Shown here one piece after another: positions 9,170 to 17,587 of a DNA stretch of 64,000 bases. How positions within the stretch are numbered: the stretch's first letter is position 1; each line of letters begins with the position of its first letter. A program made the translations under genes and the position numbers. The notes under the pieces were generated by a model that saw only the letters and a list, made by a program, of their open reading frames with translations, did no database searches and was not told the origin of the DNA. Source of the DNA: Roseiarcus sp963751165 (GTDB lineage Bacteria > Pseudomonadota > Alphaproteobacteria > Rhizobiales > Beijerinckiaceae); NCBI GenBank assembly GCA_963751165.1, contig CAVVTP010000015.1:682001-746000 (forward strand), in the 5' to 3' direction.

Positions 9170-9760
9170 ATGGGACATGAAGTCTCGACGGAGCTCTACG
9201 GCTATTGGAACACTCTCAGGGCCGGACGGACCGCGCCCGAGCGCAACGATGTCGAGCCCTCAGCGATCCGAAGCGTCCTGGCCGACACGTTCATGGTCGA
9301 ATACGACGCCAAAATCGGGTTTCCGTTCCGCATCAGCGGCTCCCGGGTCAACGCCCTGTTCCAGCGGGAGCTCCGCGGGCTCTCCTTCTTGAAGCTTTGG
9401 CGCGAGACGGATCGGCGCGAGATCGAGTCGGTTCTTCGGCGCGTCGCGGACAAGACGGAGCCCTGTCTCCTCGGCGCGGAAGCAAGGCCTCCGGGGATGG
9501 GCCCCCTCCAGATCGAGATCGCGTTGCTGCCGCTTTGCCACCACGGCTCGACCCATTCGCGCGTCCTCGGCTCGGCCGCCGCCGACGCCGCTCCAGACTG
9601 GCTTGGATTCGTCGGCGCGGGCCCGGCGACGCTGATTTCTGTGAAGCCGCTGAATTCAGCGGCGCAGCAAAATGTCGGCGCGATCTCGAGGATCGCAGCC
9701 TCGGCGCGGCGCGCGCGAGCCGGTCTATTGCTTTTCTCCCGCGCCGAGGGAGCAATCTGA
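9170..9760 (+). CDS. PAS domain-containing protein (PAS_5 family)
   Basis: This is a 196-residue cytoplasmic protein of the alphaproteobacterial PAS_5 family (PF07310). The N-terminal half carries the family signature: ELYGYWNTLRAGRTAPERND, then IRSVLADTFMVEYD, FPFRISGSRVNALFQREL and LSFLKLWRE. Members are small signal or regulatory proteins without an output domain and with unknown ligand. GGAG at 9160-9163 favours ATG 9170; ATG 9167 and GTG 9158 are in the same frame. It stands alone between the divergent rhomboid gene and the oppositely oriented acyltransferase. Confidence 0.75.
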   Translation: MGHEVSTELYGYWNTLRAGRTAPERNDVEPSAIRSVLADTFMVEYDAKIGFPFRISGSRVNALFQRELRGLSFLKLWRETDRREIESVLRRVADKTEPCLLGAEARPPGMGPLQIEIALLPLCHHGSTHSRVLGSAAADAAPDWLGFVGAGPATLISVKPLNSAAQQNVGAISRIAASARRARAGLLLFSRAEGAI

Positions 9761-9868
9761 CGCTGGATTTCTTGAGGAAGCGCGAAGAGCGCGATCAAGC
9801 CTTCCCAAACCAGAAGCATTTGAGAGAGGCCAGCGGCCATAGCAGGCGTCAGGCGCGACACTTGCCTC

Positions 9869-12559
9869 TCACCGGACGTCGCAGTGCAGCCCCTCGCTTG
9901 CGAGAACCGGGAGCAGCGCCTCGAACATCTTCTCGGCCACGCGTTCATTGCCGCGCTCGGTGAAGTGGACGATATCGAGGAAGAGATCGTCGTCCCAAAC
10001 GCCGTCGACCCCTGGCGTCATGTCGATCAGCGGCACGCCGCTCTCCTTTGCGAGGAGCCTCACCATCCGATTGTGGGCGGCGTTGGCCGCGATGATGTCG
10101 TCGATCGGCTTGAACACGGCCCCGTAAAAATCCTTGACCTCGCGGGGCGAGCTTGCGTCGACCGCCATGCTGGCGGTGGCGAGGGCGACCGGGACCCCGT
10201 TCGCCCGCCCGAGCGCGATCAGCTTGCGATAGGCTTTTGCGTAACGGCTCTTCAGCAGCGCTTCGTCCGAAAGCGGCGGCGGCGCGACCGCGGGCGGCGC
10301 GTTGCGGACCCGCCAGTCGTAGACGGCGCGCTCGATCGTCAGGACTGAGCGGGCGATCAGCGCCGAGGCGCGGGGACGCACGCCGGGCTCGCTTGGCTCC
10401 GCCTCCTGTCTCAGGCCAAGCGCGAGCAGGCCGTTCATGCCATGCGTCGAGAGGATGAGGTCCGGCTTCAACGGCAGGATGTCGCGCCGCAGGCGGATGA
10501 GATTGTCCTCGAGCGTATAGGCTTCGGTTCCCGCATTGATGACCTCGACCGTTCGGCCGCACAAGGCGCGTCGGGCGAACAGAGCCTGCAGAAGCTCAGG
10601 CCACGGCTTTTCGCCGTCGTGCAAGGTCGGGCCGAAGGTCTGCGACTCGCCAAGGGCGACGATCCGAAAGCGCCCCTCCTTGTCCGGCGCGATCTCCGGT
10701 CCGCGGAAGCCGGCGGCGTTGATCCGGATCGTCGTGTCGAACATGCGGCCGCTGCTCCCCTTGATCATTACGAAGGGAAGCTTCTTCTCCGGGTCCGGCT
10801 TTTCGATCTCGCGGCGGATGCCGTCGTCGCGGATCCATTCATTAAGATAATAGAACCACCACATGGCGAAAGCCGTGGGGTTCTCGCGTGCCGCTCTGTA
10901 GGAATAGGTCGGCGCCGCCAACGAGCCGACGATCGGCACGCCGGTCGAAGACCGGTAGAGAGCGTCGGCGGCGGGCAAGGCGAGCGCGAACAGGAAGAAC
11001 GCGCGCGCCGCGGTTCCGAAGCCGCCGGCGAACCGCCCTCCCCTCTCCGCCAGCGCCATGGCGGCGAGCGCTGTCGCGACGAGCGCGGGGTAGAAGACGG
11101 CGGGCCGATCCACCATGAAGGCGTGGCGGGCGAGCGCGCCGGCGGCGATGAATGCGAGGGCGAGGCCGAGGGAGATCAGCGCGTCGCGGAGAGGCTTCCC
11201 CTCAACCCGGCGGTCTCCCGCATAGCCCGTCGACAGACGGGCGTCTTTCGACGCCCTAAGCGTTAGAGGGGGCGTATCCCTTCCCCAGCTCTGCTGGGGA
11301 AGAGCCTGCCCCCGGGCGGAGACCCGGGGGTGTCGCGGAGCGCCGGATGGGGTATGGCCCGCCGCCCCCAGCGTAGGTTGGATTGCATGAAGAGCAGCCT
11401 GAATGTGCATCGTGTCCGAGCTGGTCGCCACACCCCATCCGGCCCTTCGGGCCGCCCCCGGGTCTGCGCCCCGGGGCAGGCTCTTCCCCGCTTGGCCGAA
11501 AAGGGTACGCGCGTAATCCGGCCGTGCTGCGAGGATCGGGCGCTCGAACCCGCGCCAGAAGATAGTCGAGAAGGCCGAGATGAGCGCGACGTAGAGCGCG
11601 AGCTGCGCGAGAAGCGGCCAGTCCGAGATTCTGGGCTTCAGCGCGATCACGATGACGATGTGAAAGAGATAGGCGGAATAGGAGATGCGGCCGAGATAGA
11701 AGCTGACGGCGCGGACGACGCGCCCCTTGAACAGCTGATCGGCCTCCCGAAAGAACCCGACCGCCGCCATGCCGAAAAGGGCCGACGAGTAGGGAAACGC
11801 TTGCTGGGCGATCACGCTTCCATTGATCGCGCCGAGCGTGACGGCGAACTCGAGCGCTGTCGAAAGGCCCAGCGCCGCGCCAAGCGCGGCGAGCGTCCTC
11901 TGCTCTCGAGCCGTCTTCAACGTCAGAAGCGGCTGCTTCTCCAGCGCGAGATAAAGCAGATAGCCCCAGACGATCGAGTCGACGCGAAAGACCGTCGCCC
12001 TCCGAACGTCGAGATCCCAGTTATGCGGCGTGGCGAAAGCCCTGAGCACGGAGACCGCGACGAGGAACAGAGCCGCGAATGCGACTTCGAACCGCCGGTC
12101 GCTGCGGCCGATGAATTGGCCGACCAGGAACATCAGCGGCGCGAATAGGATATAGAACCACTCCTCGACCGCCAAACTCCAGGCGACCGGGTAATAGTCG
12201 GTCACATTGGCCGAGCCGACCAGGTTCTCGACGTAAAACAGGTAGCGCAGCGTGTCCGCGGTCAGGAACTTGCCGGTCATCAGCGCAACGACCGCGAGGG
12301 CGGCGACATAGGGAGGAATGGTCCGCATCCAGCGCCGGGCCAGAAAGACCCCGAGATTACGCCACGGCTTGGCGATCACCCAGCCGACGATCTGCGGCGC
12401 TAGCACGAACCCGCTGAGGACGAAGAAAACCTCGACGCCGACGATTGCCACCGTCTCCACGGCAGGCTCGAACGGCGCGTTGGCGGTTAAATAATGCGGG
12501 ATCGCCACTGCGAAGGCCGCCGACCCCCGCAGGAAATCGAGCGAAGCGCTTCGCTTCAT
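9869..12559 (-). CDS. acyltransferase 3 - SGNH hydrolase fusion with a repeat inserted in frame
   Basis: The product (896 aa from the ATG at 12559) has an N-terminal OafA/YrhL-type membrane acyltransferase: SLDFLRGSAAFAVAIPHYL, VEVFFVLSGFV, VAWSLAVEEWFYILFAPLMF and YSAYLFHIVIVIAL, ending near FERPILAARPDYA. A C-terminal part has several helices, then an SGNH/GDSL-like domain: FRIVALGESQTFGP holds the Ser block, EVINAGTEAYTLEDNLIRL follows, and DIVHFTERGNE has the catalytic Asp/His. Such fusions O-acylate or deacylate surface polysaccharide. The roughly 80-residue low-complexity linker is encoded by a palindromic repeat at about 11273-11509, with no stop or frameshift. It could alternatively be two genes whose spacer happens to be open. 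Confidence 0.75.
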   Translation of the reverse strand: MKRSASLDFLRGSAAFAVAIPHYLTANAPFEPAVETVAIVGVEVFFVLSGFVLAPQIVGWVIAKPWRNLGVFLARRWMRTIPPYVAALAVVALMTGKFLTADTLRYLFYVENLVGSANVTDYYPVAWSLAVEEWFYILFAPLMFLVGQFIGRSDRRFEVAFAALFLVAVSVLRAFATPHNWDLDVRRATVFRVDSIVWGYLLYLALEKQPLLTLKTAREQRTLAALGAALGLSTALEFAVTLGAINGSVIAQQAFPYSSALFGMAAVGFFREADQLFKGRVVRAVSFYLGRISYSAYLFHIVIVIALKPRISDWPLLAQLALYVALISAFSTIFWRGFERPILAARPDYARTLFGQAGKSLPRGADPGAARRAGWGVATSSDTMHIQAALHAIQPTLGAAGHTPSGAPRHPRVSARGQALPQQSWGRDTPPLTLRASKDARLSTGYAGDRRVEGKPLRDALISLGLALAFIAAGALARHAFMVDRPAVFYPALVATALAAMALAERGGRFAGGFGTAARAFFLFALALPAADALYRSSTGVPIVGSLAAPTYSYRAARENPTAFAMWWFYYLNEWIRDDGIRREIEKPDPEKKLPFVMIKGSSGRMFDTTIRINAAGFRGPEIAPDKEGRFRIVALGESQTFGPTLHDGEKPWPELLQALFARRALCGRTVEVINAGTEAYTLEDNLIRLRRDILPLKPDLILSTHGMNGLLALGLRQEAEPSEPGVRPRASALIARSVLTIERAVYDWRVRNAPPAVAPPPLSDEALLKSRYAKAYRKLIALGRANGVPVALATASMAVDASSPREVKDFYGAVFKPIDDIIAANAAHNRMVRLLAKESGVPLIDMTPGVDGVWDDDLFLDIVHFTERGNERVAEKMFEALLPVLASEGLHCDVR
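11273..11509. repeat. palindromic repeat element inside the acyltransferase-SGNH reading frame
   Basis: Two 58-base arms at 11296-11353 and 11432-11489 are inverted copies of each other (about 51 of 58 positions match by eye), separated by 78 bases. Each arm reads outward as GGGGAAGAGCCTGCCCC, then an AGACCCGGGGG core, then GCCGGATGGGGT. Beyond the left arm is a perfect 10-base hairpin (CTTCCCCAGC / GCTGGGGAAG, 11279-11301). Weaker similarity on both sides (GCGTAyCC) suggests the whole unit spans about 11273-11509. The structure is typical of GC-rich intergenic palindromic elements, yet here both arms are translated as linker of the fusion protein. Confidence 0.75.
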
Positions 12560-12912
12560 CGTGGCGAATAATACACGAACGGTGCGTTCACAGTCTGACC
12601 CGCAAGCGCGAACAGAAGAAGGAACAGCGCAAGACAAATCAGCGTCGGCGCAGCCCAGCGGCTCGTCGCCTGCCTTCCGACGAATTCGACCATCGGCAGT
12701 TTCAAGGGCGCCTCTCGCGGGCAGCTTGGCCCGCGCGGGCCTTATACGCGACGAGCTTCGGTCGGCAAACGGTCGACCATTCCCGACAAAGCCTTGGCTT
12801 TTGAATGTGGACCGCTTGGCGTGGCGCACTCCCACCCTTGGAGCTGGCGGCGACCCTGTTTAATTGCGTTAAGTTCGCTGTTGTTTCGATTTGGTTCGGA
12901 TTGTGTGCGTCA
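12560..12912. other. spacer between acyltransferase start and IS256 element
   Basis: About 350 bases upstream of the acyltransferase start. It should contain that gene's promoter. Open frames here lack protein-like character and I recognise no RNA or repeat. It ends in a slightly AT-richer stretch next to the insertion sequence. Confidence 0.35.
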
Positions 12913-14229
12913 AGTTCTGCAAAGGCGGTCATGGCTTGGCTGGGGTTAAGCGGCTTGGCGGAGGTAGGTTTTCTTGTGCTCCCTGAGATCGTTCATGTTA
13001 ATGTAGCGGTGGGCTTCGAGCCAATTCTCGTGGGTTTCGACGGCTAGGGCTCGCACGAGGCGTAGACAAGCGTCTATGTTGGGGAAGATGCGGACGACGC
13101 GGGTCCTGCGCCTGATTTCCTCGTTGAGACGTTCGAGCATGTTGGTGCTCTTGAGATGCTTATGGTGCTGGCGGGGCAGCTTGTAGAAGGTGAGCGTCTC
13201 CTCGATGGTTTCCTCGACCCAAGCGACGAGCTTCGGGTAGCGGCTCGCCCACTTGGCGATCCAGGCGGCGAGGTCCTGGCGGGCCTCCTCGATCGAGCGG
13301 CGGTCGTAAAGCCAGCGCAATTCCTGCAGGCAGTCGTCGTCGGCCTTGCGCGGCAGATGGTCCAAGGCGTTGCGGAGGAAGTGGACGTAGCACCGCTGAA
13401 AGGCGGCTTCGGGAAGGACTTCGCGGACGGCCGAGCGGAGCCCAGCATGATCGTCGGCGACGACGAATTCGACGCCGGCAAGGCCGCGCCGGCGCAGGCC
13501 GACAAGGAAGTCTTTCCAGGAGGAGCGGCTTTCCCGGTTGGCCATGTCGACGGCCAGGATCTGGCGGCGCCCGTCCCAGTCGATCCCGATGGCGATCAGC
13601 ACGGCCTGGCTCATGACGACGCCGCCCTCGCGCACCTTCTCGTAACGGGCATCGACGATGAGGTAAGGGAAAGGCTCGGCAAGGGGGCGCTTTGCAAAGG
13701 CGTCGAGGCTTTCGTCCAGGCGCTTGTTGATGGCGGAAATGGCGCTGGCCGAGAAGGCGTGGCCGCAGAGTTCCTCAGTGATCGCCTTGACCTTGCGGGT
13801 CGAGACGCCCTGCACGTACATCTCGGCCAACGTCGCCACGAGCGCCTGCTCGGAGCGCTGGTAGCGCTCGAAGAGCTCGGTCGAGAACCGGCCGTCCCGG
13901 TCCTGCGGCACGCGCAGCTCGAGCTTGCCGACCCGGGTGACGAGCGTGCGGCTATAGTAGCCGGAGCGGTAGCCCAGACGAGCGGCGGTGCGCTCGCCCT
14001 TTTCGGCCCCGAGCGCGTCCGTCATCTCGGCTTCCAGCATCTCCTGCATGACGGCGCGCACGATCTCGCGCAGCCCGTCAGGGCTCTTGGCGAAAAGCTC
14101 GTTGACGACGGCGGTCGCGGGCTTAGCCTCACTCTTGGTCATGGCGGCGTTCTCCTCGGAGAATCAGGTGACTTCGACATCACCCAGCCTGCCATGACCG
14201 CCTTCGTCCCTCAGGGATTTTGCAGAGCC
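12913..14229 (-). mobile_element. IS256-family insertion sequence
   Basis: A complete transposase gene is framed by imperfect inverted repeats. The left copy is at 12922-12945 (AAGGCGGTCATGGC, two bases, then GGCTGGG) and the right copy at 14183-14204 (complement of the same motif with one base in the gap). Outside both there is a TCTGCAAA motif. On the right it is separated from the repeat by about 15 bases that seem to be missing on the left, so one end may be slightly deleted. I could not find a matching 8-9 base target duplication, so the outer limits are approximate. Confidence 0.75.
12946..14142 (-). CDS. IS256 family transposase
   Basis: This 398-residue protein is a full-length Mutator-like transposase of the IS256 family, which catalyses transposition through a circular intermediate. 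It shows the N-terminal EIVRAVMQEMLEAEMTDALGA region. The DDE site is in LIVDARYEKVREGG (first Asp), VVADDHAGLRSAV (second Asp) and LERLNEEIRRRTRVVRIFPN (Glu). The family signature CYVHFLRNALDHLPRK lies between the last two. No frameshift or stop is seen, so it may be active. GAGGAG lies upstream of the ATG at 14142. Confidence 0.95.
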   Translation of the reverse strand: MTKSEAKPATAVVNELFAKSPDGLREIVRAVMQEMLEAEMTDALGAEKGERTAARLGYRSGYYSRTLVTRVGKLELRVPQDRDGRFSTELFERYQRSEQALVATLAEMYVQGVSTRKVKAITEELCGHAFSASAISAINKRLDESLDAFAKRPLAEPFPYLIVDARYEKVREGGVVMSQAVLIAIGIDWDGRRQILAVDMANRESRSSWKDFLVGLRRRGLAGVEFVVADDHAGLRSAVREVLPEAAFQRCYVHFLRNALDHLPRKADDDCLQELRWLYDRRSIEEARQDLAAWIAKWASRYPKLVAWVEETIEETLTFYKLPRQHHKHLKSTNMLERLNEEIRRRTRVVRIFPNIDACLRLVRALAVETHENWLEAHRYINMNDLREHKKTYLRQAA

Positions 14230-14743
14230 TTCAGCACGCTACTTTGGTTCGCTGTTCTTTGGAATAATTTCCCTGTTCGCTTCGCTGCAAATCCCTGTTT
14301 GCTTTTGCGGCAATGAGCGCTGGGCAATGGAATGATGACGCCGCCACGCTCTCATGCTGGAGCGCCGACGCTTGCAGGATGAGCGGTGCGCTTTGGGGCT
14401 CGAAGGCTGCGCGGACCCGCCGAATTTTTGCGGAATGCTGTTGCAGATTGTCGAAGGATCTGGTACAAATAAGGAACGAAGCTGACCTTCCATCCAAGCA
14501 GGTACGCCAAATCTGATATTTCTATCGCTTGGCCCTGAAAGGAATTTTCCCGCTTGTGAGGTCTAAGCCCTTGAAAATGCGCAAAACGGCAATGGGCAGC
14601 TGTTGTAAGGTTTTGGCATCGATTTGGGGTCCGCGACCCATATGCTAGGAATTGGCGTCGCAACCGCGCAGTATCGGCGTGGCCTTTTCCTGGTTCGAGG
14701 CCACCCCTGATACGATGCTTCCAGTATTGATGCGGCGCCCGCC
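14230..14743. other. spacer with GGGAA repeat copy and a possible regulator relic
   Basis: No intact gene is seen. At 14236-14310, read on the minus strand, there are AACAGGGA motifs (GCAAACAGGGATTTGC and GAACAGGGAAATTATTCC) related to the repeat at 2.5 and 32.9 kb. At about 14400-14530 a minus-strand frame reads IEISDLAYLLGW, reminiscent of the second helix-turn-helix of AraC regulators, but it decays immediately after. This may be a relic. Confidence 0.35.
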
Positions 14744-15655
14744 CTATCGCCCCAGCATCAGCATCAGATTCTGCACCGCCGCGCCTGATGCGCCCTTGCC
14801 AAGATTGTCGAACCTCGCGACCAGCACCGCCTGGCGGCGAGTCTCGTTGGCGAACACGTGGATCTCGATGTCGTTCGTGCCGTTCAGCGACTCCGGCTCG
14901 AGGCGCGGATGTTCGCCGGCGCGGGCGACATGGACGTGCTTCTGACCCTTGTAGTGCTTTTCGAATGCCGTCCTTAGGTCGGCCAATTTCGGTTTCCCCG
15001 GCAGGGCGTCGAGATGCAAGGGCACGCTGACCAGCATGCCCTGGCGGAAGTTACCGACCGCGGGGACGAAGACCGGGCGCGTCTTCAGGCCGGAATATTG
15101 CTCGATTTCCGGCATGTGCTTGTGCTCGAGGCCGAGCGCGTAGAGCTCGAAGGCCGGCGCCTTGCCGCTCTCGTAGGCCTCGATCATCCCCTTGCCGCCG
15201 CCGGAATAGCCGCTGACCGAGCCGATCGAGACGCCCATCTCTCTCGGCATCACCCCGGCATCAGTCAGCGGGCGCAACAATGCGATCGCGCCGGTCGCGT
15301 GGCAGCCGGGATTGGTCACCTTCTTCGCGTTAGCGACGGCCTCGGCCTGTCCCTCGACGAGTTCGGGAAAGCCATAGGTCCACCCCGGCGCGACCCGGTG
15401 GGCGGAGGAGGCGTCGATCACCCGCGGCGCCGCCTCTCCCATGGCGTCGACGAGACGCGCCGCCTCCTTGGCCGCCTCGTCCGGCAGGCACAGAATGACG
15501 ACGTCGACCTCTCGGTAGAGCCTCTGCTTGGCGCCGGCATCCTTGCGCGCGTCCGCCGGGAGACTCGCAAGCTCGACCCCGGGCGCGCTCGCGAGCTTGT
15601 CCCGGATCTGCAGGCCGGTGGTGCCCGCCTCGCCGTCGATGAAGATTTTCGCCAT
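14744..15655 (-). CDS. argC: N-acetyl-gamma-glutamyl-phosphate reductase (type 2)
   Basis: ArgC (303 aa) reduces N-acetylglutamyl phosphate to the semialdehyde with NADPH in arginine synthesis. It is the shorter type 2 form: it starts MAKIFIDGEAGTTGLQIRDK, the cofactor-binding loop. The catalytic Cys is in VTNPGCHATG, with GSVSGYSGGGKGMIEAYE and LEHKHMPEIEQYSG as further family blocks. Length is normal for type 2. It lies 188 bases behind rpsI on the same strand, as in many Hyphomicrobiales. Confidence 0.96.
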   Translation of the reverse strand: MAKIFIDGEAGTTGLQIRDKLASAPGVELASLPADARKDAGAKQRLYREVDVVILCLPDEAAKEAARLVDAMGEAAPRVIDASSAHRVAPGWTYGFPELVEGQAEAVANAKKVTNPGCHATGAIALLRPLTDAGVMPREMGVSIGSVSGYSGGGKGMIEAYESGKAPAFELYALGLEHKHMPEIEQYSGLKTRPVFVPAVGNFRQGMLVSVPLHLDALPGKPKLADLRTAFEKHYKGQKHVHVARAGEHPRLEPESLNGTNDIEIHVFANETRRQAVLVARFDNLGKGASGAAVQNLMLMLGR

Positions 15656-15843
15656 GATCGTCTCGTAAAGCCCGCGCCCGAAAGAACCGTCGCGCCCGCG
15701 GGTCTGCGCCCGCTCAGTTCAGCGTCGGCGGAGGAGAAATCTCGGGCAGGCGATCATGCGGATTTTTCGGCCAATCCAGCGTCACGGTCAAGGCGGTCAG
15801 ACGCACTCGAGGGCGGCAGCGCAATCAGTGACCGCGCCCTACG

Positions 15844-16338
15844 CTAGCGCTTGGAGAACTGGAAGCTGCGGCGCGCCTTCTTGTGGCCGTACTTTTTGCG
15901 CTCGACCACGCGGGAATCGCGGGTGAGGAAGCCTTCCTTCTTCAGCGCCGGCCTGAGATCGGGCTCATAGTTGGTCAGCGCCTTGGCGATGCCGTGGCGG
16001 ACCGCTCCGGCCTGACCGGAGAGACCGCCGCCCGAAACGGAGACGGTGACGTCGTACTGGGTGATGCGGTTGGAGACGACCAGCGGCTGGCTCAGGATCA
16101 TTCGGAGAACCGGCCTAGCGAAATACTGGTCGAGCGGCTTGCCGTTGACGGTCGCAAGGCCCCGCCCCGGCTTGATCCACACGCGGGCGACGGCGTTCTT
16201 GCGCTTGCCGGTGGCATAGGCGCGGCCGTTCTTGTCGAGCTTCTGCACGTGGACGGGCGCTTCCGCCGGGGCCGGAGGCGCGACGGACGAGGTCTTGAGG
16301 TCGGCGAGCGAGGCGAGAGTTTCAGCCATGGGTTTCAA
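15844..16338 (-). CDS. rpsI: 30S ribosomal protein S9
   Basis: S9 (164 aa) is part of the small subunit head, its basic tail reaching the P-site tRNA. The family part starts at GRAYATGKRKNAVARVWIKP and includes GLSGQAGAVRHGIAKAL. It ends with the typical basic tail VERKKYGHKKARRSFQFSKR. The N-terminal extension of about 35 residues (rich in Ala/Pro) is common in alphaproteobacteria. Its start overlaps the rplM stop by four bases, giving coupled translation. Confidence 0.98.
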   Translation of the reverse strand: MKPMAETLASLADLKTSSVAPPAPAEAPVHVQKLDKNGRAYATGKRKNAVARVWIKPGRGLATVNGKPLDQYFARPVLRMILSQPLVVSNRITQYDVTVSVSGGGLSGQAGAVRHGIAKALTNYEPDLRPALKKEGFLTRDSRVVERKKYGHKKARRSFQFSKR

Positions 16339-16805
16339 GCGCTCCGGCTGTTCTTGGGATTGAGTTTGGCGACGTCGAGCGGGACCGGCTGCTGGGCGAC
16401 ATGCGGATGGTCGGGTCCTTTGTAGACGCGCAGGTTGCCGAGTTGCTTGCGGCCGAGGGGTCCGCGCGGCAACATACGCTCGACCGCCTTCTCGACTACC
16501 CGCTCGGGGAACTTGCCCTCGAGAATCGACTTCGCGGAGCGCTCCTTGATGCCGCCGATATAGCCCGTGTAGTGGTGGTAGACCTTCTGGTCGCGCTTCT
16601 TGCCGGTGAACAACACCTTCTCCGCATTGACCACGATCACATTGTCGCCGTCGTCGATGTGCGGGGTGAAGCTTGGCTTGTGCTTGCCGCGTAGACGCAT
16701 GGCGACGATGGACGCCAGACGTCCGACGACGAGGCCTTTGGCGTCAATGAGAAGCCATTTCTTCTCGACGTCGGCCGTCTTGGTCGAATGCGTTTTGCCG
16801 AACAT
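16335..16805 (-). CDS. rplM: 50S ribosomal protein L13
   Basis: L13 (156 aa) is an early-assembling large subunit protein. Family blocks include KKWLLIDAKGLVVGRLAS, LRGKHKPSFTPHIDDGDNVI, YHHYTGYIGGIKERSAKSIL and VERMLPRGPLGRKQLGNLRV. Length is normal. It is the first gene of the rplM-rpsI pair, 109 bases downstream of the thioesterase gene on the same strand. Confidence 0.98.
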   Translation of the reverse strand: MFGKTHSTKTADVEKKWLLIDAKGLVVGRLASIVAMRLRGKHKPSFTPHIDDGDNVIVVNAEKVLFTGKKRDQKVYHHYTGYIGGIKERSAKSILEGKFPERVVEKAVERMLPRGPLGRKQLGNLRVYKGPDHPHVAQQPVPLDVAKLNPKNSRSA

Positions 16806-16914
16806 GGTGGTTCCGTGAGTTTCGAAGTCGCGCGCTTCTGCCGCGGACAGCGCAAATTGTCAACGTCATTAGGCCGGAAAGGCCTAGAAAACTGCCGCCT
16901 TGATAGCTTTGGTA

Positions 16915-17394
16915 TTATGTTACCTCAACATCATCGCCGCGCGCCGGGATCGAATAGGTTCCAGTCGCATGCGCGACCAGGTCGGCTTCGCCGGGCGAAT
17001 AGAGCGCGACCTCTCCGACGGCGAGGCGCTTGCCGAGCTTCATCAGCCTTGCTTTGCCGACGAGATCCGCCGGCGGAGGCCGACGCAGGAAATTGATCGA
17101 GACGTTGGTGGTGACGGCGAGCCTGACCCGCCCGATCTCGTGCAGAATCGCGACGTAGAGGGCGAGGTCGCAGAGGGCGAACATCGCTGGCCCCGAGATC
17201 GTGCCGCCGGGGCGCAGGTGATCAGGATGGTAGGCGAGGCGCACCGTCGCGCTCATGTTCCCGACCTCCTCGATGAAATAATCGCCCCGCGCCCAGATCT
17301 GAGGGAAGATCTCGACGAGATAGGCGCGCAATTCGTCGAGCGCGAACGGGCGGCGCCTGGTCTGGGTCATGCCGAAGTCCTGGGCGAAAGCCAT
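16915..17394 (-). CDS. PaaI family thioesterase (hotdog fold)
   Basis: This 159-residue protein has the single hotdog domain of PaaI-type acyl-CoA thioesterases. The key stretch is HLRPGGTISGPAMFALCDLA, where the family's active-site Asp/Glu lies on the central helix, followed by NVSINFLRRPPPADLVGKAR. It would hydrolyse a CoA thioester in the cytoplasm; the acyl group is unknown. It sits just upstream of rplM-rpsI, an arrangement I recall from other Hyphomicrobiales. An inner ATG (MTQTRRR) eight residues in is an alternative start. Confidence 0.85.
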   Translation of the reverse strand: MAFAQDFGMTQTRRRPFALDELRAYLVEIFPQIWARGDYFIEEVGNMSATVRLAYHPDHLRPGGTISGPAMFALCDLALYVAILHEIGRVRLAVTTNVSINFLRRPPPADLVGKARLMKLGKRLAVGEVALYSPGEADLVAHATGTYSIPARGDDVEVT

Positions 17395-17587
17395 GCGAAA
17401 CCGCCGACATTAACATCCGGCCGACCGCCAGCACAGCGAACCCCGGAGGATAGTAGGCAAATGCCTGAAAAGACCACAGGATCGCCGCTTTTTGGGGCAT
17501 CCTCGCTCGCGGCGGGCGTGGGCGATTCAGATTCAGGGTTTTTCCGCTGTCGCGGTCACCCACGCTTTCGAAGAGGCGATCGTCCCC

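Noticed and set aside
17492..17587. Longer N-terminus of the hybrid kinase
   Set aside because: The 32 extra residues are not PAS-like; the ATG at 17588 precedes the first PAS domain.
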